Below the pieces are notes generated by a model, which was not told the origin of the DNA, did no database searches, and saw nothing but the letters and a program-made list of their open reading frames with translations. Made by a program: the position numbers and the translations under genes. This document shows positions 32,879-40,080 of a stretch of 40,261 nt of DNA, in pieces; the first letter of the stretch is position 1, and every line of letters starts with the position of its first letter. This DNA comes from Bacillota bacterium (GTDB lineage: Bacteria; Bacillota; Desulfitobacteriia; Desulfitobacteriales; JAJXUE01): assembly GCA_021811155.1 (NCBI GenBank), contig JAJZPO010000019.1, forward strand, positions 1 through 40,261. Direction: 5' to 3'.

Positions 32879-32907
32879 ATTTTAAGCCCTATAGATAAAT
32901 TTCTCAA
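32879..32907 (-). promoter_or_regulatory. Sigma-A promoter of the DUF362-FadR array
   Basis: On the minus strand TTGAGA (32907-32902), 17-nt spacer, TAAAAT (32884-32879), about 83 nt before the DUF362 start codon. Confidence 0.6.
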
Positions 32908-32993
32908 TACTAAATATATTGAATATTCAGGTACCCGGTCCCGCCCAGGGAAGACTATCGATGTGCCTGGAGGATGCCTTCCATAGTGAACTC

Positions 32994-33073
32994 GTTTAGC
33001 TTCCGCTAAACATCGGGTCTTCGGTGGGGGACTCTACCCCCACCGAAGCAGAATACCCACTTATAGAAGTGGG
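32994..33073. other. Structured element of three hairpins, resembling an IS200/IS605-type end
   Basis: Three stem-loops in 80 nt: GTTTAGC-TTCC-GCTAAAC (32994-33011), a perfect 12-bp stem CTTCGGTGGGGG / CCCCCACCGAAG (33019-33048), and CCCACTT-ATAG-AAGTGGG (33056-33073), followed by AGCCTTAGACGGGGATAA. Such subterminal hairpins ending in a GGGAG... tail are usual at right ends of IS200/IS605-type elements and their TnpB-linked RNAs. No tnpA or tnpB frame is present, so this would be a solo end or miniature element. A leader RNA of ecsA is the alternative. The rest of 32908-33171 shows nothing else firm. Confidence 0.45.
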
Positions 33074-33171
33074 AGCCTTAGACGGGGATAAATGTTCTAC
33101 TTTGAAGGGATTAAAAGAAACTGGGAGAAATATAATAAGTCTTGTTGATTACTGAAGAAAAGAGGCACAAG

Positions 33172-33882
33172 ATGGAGCTCTTACAGGTGGATATCAAACG
33201 AGCCGGGTACAGCAAAGACAAGCCTGTCATACAAGCTGTCAACTTTTCCATCAGTAAAGGTGACCTGGTAGGCTTGATTGGTCCCAACGGAGCGGGAAAA
33301 AGCACCACGATCAAAGCGATTTTGGGGCTTCTGCCCGATGTCGAGGGAGAAATCCTCTTCGGCGGAGAGCACAAGAACTATGCTTATATCCCGGAACAAC
33401 CGGTTTTCTATGACGAACTGACCCTATGGGAGCACCTGGAGTTGGCCGCTGCCGCCTATGAACTGCCAAAAACACAATTCGAGGCGCGAGCCGAAGAACT
33501 GCTGAAGCTTTTTCGCCTGCAGCCCGTCAAACATCAATTGCCGACAAGTTTCTCGAAGGGAATGCAGCAAAAGGTAATGCTGATCCTGGGTTTCCTGATT
33601 CAACCCGATGTGTTTATCGTGGACGAGCCCTTTGTAGGGCTTGACCCCAGGGCCACCAAAGATTTTTTGGCCCTCATAGACATGGCCAGAAAGCAGGGTT
33701 CGGGAGTCTTAATGTCAACCCACGTGCTGGACACAGCTGAAAAAATCTGTAATTCCTTTGTCTTGATTGCCAGCGGCAAATCGGTTGCCACGGGCAGCCT
33801 TGCCCAAATCAGGGCCCAATCCGGCCTCCCCCAGGCTTCTCTTTTCGATTGTTTCGATCAGCTGCTGGGGGATGAAGAATGA
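33172..33882 (+). CDS. ecsA: ABC transporter ATP-binding protein EcsA
   Basis: 236 residues from ATG 33172 (AAGAGG at 6 nt; an in-frame TTG at 33142 is not supported). Walker A GLIGPNGAGKSTT, Q-loop-like YIPEQPVFYDELT (the YIPEQP form is typical of EcsA), signature FSKGMQQKVM, Walker B VFIVDEPFVGLD, H-loop STHVLD. Next to a permease with the EcsB layout and overlapping it by 4 nt. In Bacillus, Ecs affects protein secretion, membrane proteolysis and competence; the transported substrate is unknown. Confidence 0.9.
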   Translation: MELLQVDIKRAGYSKDKPVIQAVNFSISKGDLVGLIGPNGAGKSTTIKAILGLLPDVEGEILFGGEHKNYAYIPEQPVFYDELTLWEHLELAAAAYELPKTQFEARAEELLKLFRLQPVKHQLPTSFSKGMQQKVMLILGFLIQPDVFIVDEPFVGLDPRATKDFLALIDMARKQGSGVLMSTHVLDTAEKICNSFVLIASGKSVATGSLAQIRAQSGLPQASLFDCFDQLLGDEE

Positions 33883-35105
33883 GAACTGCCAGAAATTTCT
33901 TTCTCCACCGGGTGTTCAAGGAATGGAAATTTCAAATCGGTGTCTGGCGGACCGCAATTGATTGGATTGTCGCCCTCTATATGGTGGTTCCTGCCCTGTT
34001 TGTGGTCATCAAGCTGAACATTGATTGGTGGCACGGCGGCCTGGCCTGGCCCCTGCCCTTTGCTTTTTTTTCCTCTCTCATTTATATTTTCAGCCTTAAC
34101 GGCCAGATCAGGCTGTTTGTCGAGGAAGCTGACCAGCTCTTTCTGGTGCAGCTCGGCAGCTGGCGCAAGCAGTTAACCACATTAAGTCTCGCCTATTCCC
34201 TCCTGATAAACCTGATTCTGACAGGTCTTGTGTTCGTGTACCTGGCCCCTGTCTTTGTGCTGCTTTATCACCTTTCCTGGCTTGAGTTGTCCCTGTTTGC
34301 TTTGTTTGCCTTCCTGTTCAAAAGCGCCGTTGGCCTCAGCAAACAACTTCTGTCCTTGCGTTTTCACGGTTGGGGCGAACGCCTGGCCCGTTGGCTTATT
34401 TACCTGGTGAGCGGGGTGTTTTATCAGGCAAGCATGTTCTTGCTGACGCACTTCACCGGACTCTTTGCCCTCCCTGTTGTCTTCGTTGTGGCCTTATTGG
34501 CGCTTCTGCTCTACCGCCGGATAAACGTGCGCGGCAGCTTCGGGCAGGACGTGGCCCGGGAGCAATCCATCAAGCTCCGGTACGCCTCCCTCTTTCTCCG
34601 CGCCGCCATGGTCTACACGAAAAAGAACAGGACCGTTGCTTTCAACAACCGTCCCCTCTTGTTCCGCCGTTCCACCCCTTTATTTAAAGAACGCAGCGCA
34701 CCCAACCTGCTGACCGAGGCCTGTCTGAAATCCGTCTTGCGCAGCAAAAGCCGCCTGCTGACTTATGGACAGCTTGTTGTCCTTTGTGCCGCCGTGATTC
34801 TTGCTTTTCCGCTTAACTGGAAGTGGATCGCTTGGTTTGGCTTTTCCCTGCTGCTGGCCAAATTTGTCGAATTGTTTTGGCGGGAAACCAGAAACTCTCC
34901 CGTCATCCAGTTATTCCCCTGGCAGAAGGAAGATCAGGGTAAAGCTGCCGGTAAAGCAATATTCTATTTAATGCTGATGGGCTTTTTGCCCCTAAGCCTT
35001 ATCCTCGGGTTTGAGGTCTATCCCTGGTATGAAGCCTTGGCTCTTCTGCCGGCTGGGGCAATCCTCGGGTATTATGTCTCCAAGGTCGTAGCGGCTTTCT
35101 CGTAA
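33879..35105 (+). CDS. ecsB: ABC transporter permease EcsB
   Basis: 408 residues. Starts with the EcsB-type amphipathic stretch (FFLHRVFKEWKFQIGVWRTA, residues about 7-26) and has roughly eight to ten membrane segments in two groups separated by a cytoplasmic, positively charged region (about 215-285). The ATG overlaps the ecsA stop (ATGA), so the two are coupled. A bidirectional terminator hairpin follows at 35176-35223. Confidence 0.88.
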   Translation: MRTARNFFLHRVFKEWKFQIGVWRTAIDWIVALYMVVPALFVVIKLNIDWWHGGLAWPLPFAFFSSLIYIFSLNGQIRLFVEEADQLFLVQLGSWRKQLTTLSLAYSLLINLILTGLVFVYLAPVFVLLYHLSWLELSLFALFAFLFKSAVGLSKQLLSLRFHGWGERLARWLIYLVSGVFYQASMFLLTHFTGLFALPVVFVVALLALLLYRRINVRGSFGQDVAREQSIKLRYASLFLRAAMVYTKKNRTVAFNNRPLLFRRSTPLFKERSAPNLLTEACLKSVLRSKSRLLTYGQLVVLCAAVILAFPLNWKWIAWFGFSLLLAKFVELFWRETRNSPVIQLFPWQKEDQGKAAGKAIFYLMLMGFLPLSLILGFEVYPWYEALALLPAGAILGYYVSKVVAAFS

Positions 35106-35175
35106 AGCGTCTAAGGCACAAGCATTGTTTTTCACCCTTGCCGCTAATCCGCCTTTTTTTGCGTTCCCCTTAGTC

Positions 35176-35223
35176 AAACTGCCGTCACGTTCTGGTCGGA
35201 ACCCAGACCCGTGCCGGCAGTTT
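35176..35223. terminator. Bidirectional terminator between ecsB and the next operon
   Basis: 14-nt arms AAACTGCCGTCACG / CGTGCCGGCAGTTT with one mismatch, plus an inner TCTGG...CCAGA stem, between convergent genes. T runs follow on the plus strand (TTTTGAATTT) and, more weakly, on the minus strand. Confidence 0.7.
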
Positions 35224-35257
35224 TGAATTTATTTGGCAAAAAGAAGCAGCTGGTAAA

Positions 35258-36052
35258 TCAAACGTTCAGATCCCGCTTCCGGTAAAAGAAATAAGTTGCA
35301 GCAGAAAAAACGGCTGCCAGCAGAAGCGAGAGTACAACCATGCCAATGTTGAGACGGTTACCCACCACCATGTCGTTATAGTTGAAATACTTAAAAGGGG
35401 AAAGCACATTAAGGAAGTTCACCCTATCGGTCAGGTCCGTGATTTTTGCTATCACAAAAGACGTCAAAAGTAACCCGACAGCAAGGGAACCGGAAGCTTT
35501 TGAATTCCTGATTAATGCCGCCAGCGCGGCGCCAAGGGACAGGAAGATGAGCTGAACGATGAACATGCTTAACATGAACATTGTTATTTCGCCGGAAATG
35601 TCGGCCCCCTTATTATATTTCGCCACCATAATAATAGAGGAGATAAATGTCACAATGTTCATGATTACAATGTTTGCCAAAGCGGCAAGAAGCTTGGCAG
35701 TAATTATGCTGGTGCGTGATACCGGCTTGGGTATCAGAAATTCGGTTGTCTTATCACGCTCCTCTTTGGCGATGATGTGGGAACCCAGCAAAACGGCGTG
35801 GATGGCGGCCGTGATCTCGAGGTAAAGAAACAGCATGGCGAAGAAACCGCTCATGGTAGTCACATCAAAAGAGCCCATGCCCTGCAATGCTTTCATTGCA
35901 GCCGGCAGCTCGTTAAAGATTTGGCTGTTTGCTCCGCTGGCAGTATAAGCCGTATACTTGGCCATGCTGCTGGCGACCAGCAAAAACATGCAAACGCTCC
36001 AGATAATCAGGGACTTCCTGTTCGCCTTCAGCTCCCTAAAGAAAACATTCAT
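35258..36052 (-). CDS. ABC-2 type exporter permease (second of pair)
   Basis: 264 residues, six predicted membrane segments and no large external domain, as in BcrB/NatB-type permeases. It starts MNVFFRELKANRKSLIIW, closely parallel to the next upstream permease (MYLHELKSLRKSTIIW), so the pair are paralogues. The cytoplasmic loop KEERDKTTEFLIPKPVSRT is the conserved coupling segment. ATG with AAAGGAGG at 8 nt. Last gene of a three-gene exporter operon. Confidence 0.87.
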   Translation of the reverse strand: MNVFFRELKANRKSLIIWSVCMFLLVASSMAKYTAYTASGANSQIFNELPAAMKALQGMGSFDVTTMSGFFAMLFLYLEITAAIHAVLLGSHIIAKEERDKTTEFLIPKPVSRTSIITAKLLAALANIVIMNIVTFISSIIMVAKYNKGADISGEITMFMLSMFIVQLIFLSLGAALAALIRNSKASGSLAVGLLLTSFVIAKITDLTDRVNFLNVLSPFKYFNYNDMVVGNRLNIGMVVLSLLLAAVFSAATYFFYRKRDLNV

Positions 36053-36085
36053 CCAAAAGACCTCCTTTAGTCCGATTCAGGCCGG

Positions 36086-36886
36086 TCAGCTCACGGCGTG
36101 GATATCCTTCCTGGCATAAATAACATAGCTTGCCGCAATCGCTGTAACAACAATAACCGCACCGGTAATAAGATAGGGAACCTCATAGCTGGCATGATTG
36201 ATGATGTAGGTAATATCGAAGTATTTAAAAGGCGAGATAAAACGTTCCGCGTCGTTCTTGCCGGTGGCAATGATTGCCCCGATAATGTAAAACCCAAACA
36301 CAACCCCCAGCGAGATCGGGAGCACGGCTTTCAACTTTTTAAAAAACATGGAAATAACGAACCCGAGGGCGAGGAACATGAGCTGGATAAAAAACAGGGT
36401 TGAGTTAATCATGAAGAACACAGTGGAACTGAAATCCGCTGTTTTCACCATGTCGGCAACTATGAGAGCCGCGGCATAATAGACCACGTTGGTGGCTAAG
36501 AGCACGGTGAGCGCTGCCAGGAGTTTTGCGCTCACAATGGCCGGGCGGGAGACCGGCTTGACCAGGAGGAAATCCGCCGTACGCTCCCTCGTCTCCTTGG
36601 AAAGAATAGAGACGCCGAGATTCATGGCCTGAATGGCTCCGCCCAGGGTGATAATAGAAAATACCATGGCATAAAAGCCCAAGAGAGAGGTGATATTGTC
36701 AAGGGAAATGCCCAGCGCAGCTCTCAGCGGGGCCGGATAGCCGCCCAAGAGCTTTTTAAAATCTGCAGCGTCTTTTACCAAGCCGGGATAGACGGAAAAA
36801 TAAAGCGCAGCCAGCGCTATCAAGGCGCATGTCCAGATGATGGTCGATTTGCGCAGGGACTTTAGCTCGTGCAGATACATATTCAT
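36086..36886 (-). CDS. ABC-2 type exporter permease (first of pair)
   Basis: 266 residues from ATG 36886 (AAGGAGG 9 nt upstream; the frame extends 15 codons further into the ATPase gene without a ribosome-binding site). Six membrane segments; coupling loop KETRERTADFLLVKPVSRP. Four nt after the ATPase stop. Heterodimer partner of the 35258-36052 product. Substrate unknown. Confidence 0.87.
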   Translation of the reverse strand: MNMYLHELKSLRKSTIIWTCALIALAALYFSVYPGLVKDAADFKKLLGGYPAPLRAALGISLDNITSLLGFYAMVFSIITLGGAIQAMNLGVSILSKETRERTADFLLVKPVSRPAIVSAKLLAALTVLLATNVVYYAAALIVADMVKTADFSSTVFFMINSTLFFIQLMFLALGFVISMFFKKLKAVLPISLGVVFGFYIIGAIIATGKNDAERFISPFKYFDITYIINHASYEVPYLITGAVIVVTAIAASYVIYARKDIHAVS

Positions 36887-36890
36887 GCCT

Positions 36891-37772
36891 TCAGCCCTCC
36901 TTGGCATAGTAATGCATGAAGATTTCCTCAAGCTCGGGCTCCTCGACTAACAGATTGGAGATGCTCGTTTCCGCAAGCTTTTTGACGACCTTGTTAATAT
37001 CTCCTTTGAACAAGAAGCTCACGCTGCTGCCTTTGACCTCTAGTTTGCTCGCCCCGGGCATGGCGAAAAATGACTTGTCCAGCTGCGACCCTGCCTCGAC
37101 CTTGATCAGTTTGTAGTTGTTTTCCCTCAGGTCGCTCATCTTTTCCAGCTTAATCACTCTGCCGTCTTTGATAAAGGCGACGCGGCTGCACAGGCGCTGC
37201 ACCTCGCTCAGAATGTGGGAGGAAAAGAACACTGTGGCGCCCTTTTTGCTCTCCTGCTCGATGAGGTCAAAGAATTTATGCTGCATCAAGGGATCAAGAC
37301 CGCTGGTGGGCTCGTCAAGGATGATCAGTTTGGGCTCGTGCAAGAGCCCCTGCACGATACCGACCTTCTTCTTATTGCCGAAGGAGAGGTCGTCGATTTT
37401 CTTTTTCAGGTCGAGATCCATGATCTCAGCCAGTTCGTTAATCCGCTTGCTGCAGTCCTTTTTGTAGAAGCTGGCGGAATATTTGAGCAGGTCTATAACC
37501 CTCATATTGTCATAGTAAAACACCTCGGAGGGCAGGTAGCCAACTTCTTTTCTCACCTCAGGCTGCTCAATACAGCTCTTCCCAAAGATCTTCGCGCTGC
37601 CGCTGGTGGGATAGATGAGCCCGAGCAGTGTCCTGATGGTTGTGGATTTTCCCGCGCCGTTTGGCCCGATAAACCCGAAGATTTCGCCTTCGGCCACTTC
37701 AAGGTTCACATCGATGACGCCCCTGGACTTGCCGTAATGCTTGGTCAGGTTTTTGATTTCGATGACGCTCAT
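36891..37772 (-). CDS. ABC exporter ATP-binding protein (BcrA/NatA-like)
   Basis: 293 residues: Walker A GFIGPNGAGKSTT, Q-loop YLPSEVFYYDN, signature LSFGNKKKVGIVQ (degenerate, with GNKK in place of GGMK/GQ), Walker B LIILDEPTSGLD, H-loop FSSHILSEV, and a C-terminal regulatory extension of about 80 residues. ATG with GGGGCAAGG upstream, 12 nt after the end of a truncated TetR-like frame. Powers the two downstream permeases. Confidence 0.9.
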   Translation of the reverse strand: MSVIEIKNLTKHYGKSRGVIDVNLEVAEGEIFGFIGPNGAGKSTTIRTLLGLIYPTSGSAKIFGKSCIEQPEVRKEVGYLPSEVFYYDNMRVIDLLKYSASFYKKDCSKRINELAEIMDLDLKKKIDDLSFGNKKKVGIVQGLLHEPKLIILDEPTSGLDPLMQHKFFDLIEQESKKGATVFFSSHILSEVQRLCSRVAFIKDGRVIKLEKMSDLRENNYKLIKVEAGSQLDKSFFAMPGASKLEVKGSSVSFLFKGDINKVVKKLAETSISNLLVEEPELEEIFMHYYAKEG

Positions 37773-37784
37773 AGACCTTGCCCC

Positions 37785-37923
37785 CTAAATTTCTTTATAA
37801 AAAGCCTTTTGCAGCAGCTCTAAATATTGGTCAAAATCGTCTACCAATGGATTCATATCAAGCTGTGATTTGTAGGCGGGGTATGTAATATCTTTTCCAT
37901 TGCCCAGCCTCGGCCGCTGATTT
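37785..37923 (-). pseudogene. C-terminal remnant of a regulator, probably TetR type
   Basis: A minus-strand frame of about 45 codons (DITYPAYKSQLDMNPLV, then DDFDQYLELLQKAFYKEI and stop) ends 12 nt before the ATPase start. It has no start codon or DNA-binding part. A TetR-family gene directly upstream of an ATPase-permease-permease operon is a common Firmicute arrangement, and the peptide looks like the last helix of such a regulator. It begins within about 15 nt of the stop of the next gene upstream, suggesting a deletion. The family is inferred mainly from context. Confidence 0.45.
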
Positions 37924-37935
37924 GACCGGTCCGCT

Positions 37936-38643
37936 CTAGTAATATAATTTCCGTTGAGAGAGTTTCAGATAGAGCACTAAGCACAGGAAGGAGTAAATAA
38001 TTGGCCAGACGAGCCCTGCGACCCGGTCGTAGAGAGCTGCAGACCACCAATTCCCCACCACGAACACTGTTTGGGAAACCGGTGGAAAAATAAAGGCTAC
38101 GAACCGCAGGGAGTGAGGCATCTGGTCCGCAATTGACCTTCCTGCCAGGGAAAGAACAGTTACCATAAACAGTAACAGTATCCCCCTGCTCTTCTTGGCA
38201 ATGATTCTGTTATTAAAAAAAATTCCGACTGAAACTCCCAGCATGGCAGTCTCCGCACTGGCTGCAAACCCGACCAAGAGTCCGACCGGCGCGACACCGG
38301 CTGTGAAAACGTGAAGGACAAAAGGGTAAAAATATGCATATACAGCAACCGCTATCGCCACAATCGATATAAAGCCCAGTTTTGCCAGAAAATACTCCTG
38401 TACACTTCCCATGTGCAGTATGGTAATCTGCTGCTGAGTTTCATCTTCCAGTTCGATGTATCCGTTTGCCAGCCAGACACACGCCACAAAAATAATGAAA
38501 TTACCAAAGGACAGGCTGCTCATGACCTGGTTGGTAGGATCTTTGTAGAACATGCTGACAGCCACAAAGAAGAATACAAGCGGCGCGATATAACGATATG
38601 ATCTGACGTAGTATTTAAACGCATAAGACAGATAAGCAATCAC
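37936..38643 (-). CDS. ABC-2 type transport system membrane protein, unassigned
   Basis: 235 residues with six membrane segments. No close family recognised, but it follows an ABC ATPase with 3 nt between the genes (the ribosome-binding site AAAGGAGG lies within the ATPase 3' end), so it is its permease. GTG start at 38643, 8 nt after that box. Substrate unknown. Confidence 0.75.
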   Translation of the reverse strand: MIAYLSYAFKYYVRSYRYIAPLVFFFVAVSMFYKDPTNQVMSSLSFGNFIIFVACVWLANGYIELEDETQQQITILHMGSVQEYFLAKLGFISIVAIAVAVYAYFYPFVLHVFTAGVAPVGLLVGFAASAETAMLGVSVGIFFNNRIIAKKSRGILLLFMVTVLSLAGRSIADQMPHSLRFVAFIFPPVSQTVFVVGNWWSAALYDRVAGLVWPIIYSFLCLVLYLKLSQRKLYY

Positions 38644-38646
38644 ATT

Positions 38647-39531
38647 TTAAACCTCCTTTAGCAGGCCTGGTAAAGATTTTATGGGATTCACGGATAGAAT
38701 CGATCCGTCCATATTTAGCAAAAGCCGCAATATTTCATTACTTGCACTTGAACGAACCTGCAAGGTTATGACACCGTCCTCCCTTTCGCTATGGAGAATT
38801 CCCGGGTTACTTTTAAGTAATCCAATATCCGCGCCTTCCGACTCGAAGCAGACTTCAATCATCACAACCTCAGAGTCTGGCTGATTGACAACCACATCGG
38901 AGGCAATTAAGCCGTTAGCCAAGGTAATGATTCGGTCTGTCATGCTCTCCAATGGGGAAGCCTGGTGGGTAGTGAGTACAATGGCTACCCCTTGCTGCTT
39001 CAATTCGCCAACCAACTCGACGAATTCATGCTGGGACTTCCGGTCAAGTCCGGCAAGGGGTTCGTCCAATAACAGCAAGCCTGGCCGCTGCAAAATGGCC
39101 TGCATGATATTGGCTTTTTGCAGCATGCCCTTGGAATAACCGGTCATGCGCTGATCCGCCGCGAAATCAAGACGCAGGAACTGCAAGAGTTCTTCAATCC
39201 GGGCGTGTAATTGCCGATCCGGAATTCTTTGCAATTTTCCCATGCAAAAGGCGTACTCCCGCACGGTAAAGTTGAGCTTTGGAAAGCGGTCCGGCACGTA
39301 GCCTATTCTAAGCTTTTCGTCAATTACTGTTCTGGAACCCCTACTGACCTGGCTGAGCCCCGAAATAAGCCGCAGCAGTGTACTCTTACCGGCGCCGTTT
39401 TGGCCGTTTATGGTCAGTACCTCCTGGGAAAACACGTAGAAAGTAAGTCCGCGCAAGACGCCTTTGCCAGAAAATTCCTTGGTTATCTGGGAAAAATGTA
39501 GCAGGGGTGTTTTTTCTCGTACTCGTTGCAC
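38647..39531 (-). CDS. ABC transporter ATP-binding protein (CcmA-like)
   Basis: 294 residues: Walker A INGQNGAGKSTLL, signature YSKGMLQKANIM, Walker B LLLLDEPLAGLD, H-loop LTTHQAS. After about residue 210 a C-terminal domain follows (VVMIEVCFESEGADIG...) as in exporter ATPases. GTG start preceded by AAAGGTGAT. Paired with the downstream six-helix membrane protein. REP-like repeats lie just upstream. Confidence 0.88.
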   Translation of the reverse strand: MQRVREKTPLLHFSQITKEFSGKGVLRGLTFYVFSQEVLTINGQNGAGKSTLLRLISGLSQVSRGSRTVIDEKLRIGYVPDRFPKLNFTVREYAFCMGKLQRIPDRQLHARIEELLQFLRLDFAADQRMTGYSKGMLQKANIMQAILQRPGLLLLDEPLAGLDRKSQHEFVELVGELKQQGVAIVLTTHQASPLESMTDRIITLANGLIASDVVVNQPDSEVVMIEVCFESEGADIGLLKSNPGILHSEREDGVITLQVRSSASNEILRLLLNMDGSILSVNPIKSLPGLLKEV

Positions 39532-39587
39532 GCTCTAATCACCTTTATAGTTAATCTTATCCATTATCATAACATATGTCACAGGTA

Positions 39588-39653
39588 TGTCACAGGGACA
39601 GGTCCCTTGACAGTGCAGTCTTTCTTCGTGTCATGGGGACAGGTCCCGTGACG
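39588..39653. repeat. Two REP-like palindromes
   Basis: TGTCACAGGGACA-GGTCCCTTGACA (39588-39612) and GTGTCATGGGGAC-AG-GTCCCGTGAC (about 39629-39652), imperfect palindromes sharing the GTGTCAAGGGGACAG core of the element at 16161-16208. Confidence 0.65.
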
Positions 39654-39904
39654 CTCCACGTTTTTATTCTCTGTACTTTCCTGGCAGGAAAGTCAATTGC
39701 AGATTAGCTCCCTTACAGCGAAAGGGGTTTTGGTTCTCATGCTTCAACCTGTTTCCCGAACTGCAGATATTGCAGGAAACTGGTGGTCTCTCAGCAGGCC
39801 CGCCCGGGTCTGAGGCCTAGTCTGGCCCGTTCGCTTGCGGTAAATCTTTTCTCCCTCTGTACGAGCATATGATGGCATAATGTACCTCAGTATCGAAGCT
39901 TACC

Positions 39905-39969
39905 AAGTGTCAATGCACCTGTCCCCTTGACACTCATCCCCTTGACACTCACCTGTCCCCTTGACACTC
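39905..39969. repeat. Cluster of three direct repeats with REP core
   Basis: TCCCCTTGACACTC occurs three times (about 39922, 39937 and 39956) with an inverted AGTGTCAA at 39906, giving one potential hairpin. Same core as the other REP-like elements; repeat units are too short and too close for a CRISPR array. Confidence 0.65.
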
Positions 39970-40080
39970 TCGTCAATTGGGACTTCAAACAGCTCTTGTT
40001 CTATGTAACAACCCTGACAAGCAGAGAATATTGTACCAATATAGAACATAGGAAATAACCTCCAGAAAGGAGCGATGCAA

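Larger units (their letters stand above)
39532..40080. other. Gene-free, repeat-rich stretch
   Basis: About 550 nt. Two REP-like palindromes (39588-39653), a direct-repeat cluster (39905-39969), a small hairpin around CTGCA-GATAT-TGCAG near 39763-39777, and in the leader of the last gene a hairpin ATATTG-TAC-CAATAT (40028-40042) with an outer inverted repeat TGTTCTAT / ATAGAACA (39997-40004, 40041-40048). No gene seen. Confidence 0.5.

Noticed and set aside
39905-39969. CRISPR-like repeat cluster
   Set aside because: Three 14-nt repeats with 1-5 nt between them have no spacers and share the REP core found elsewhere.
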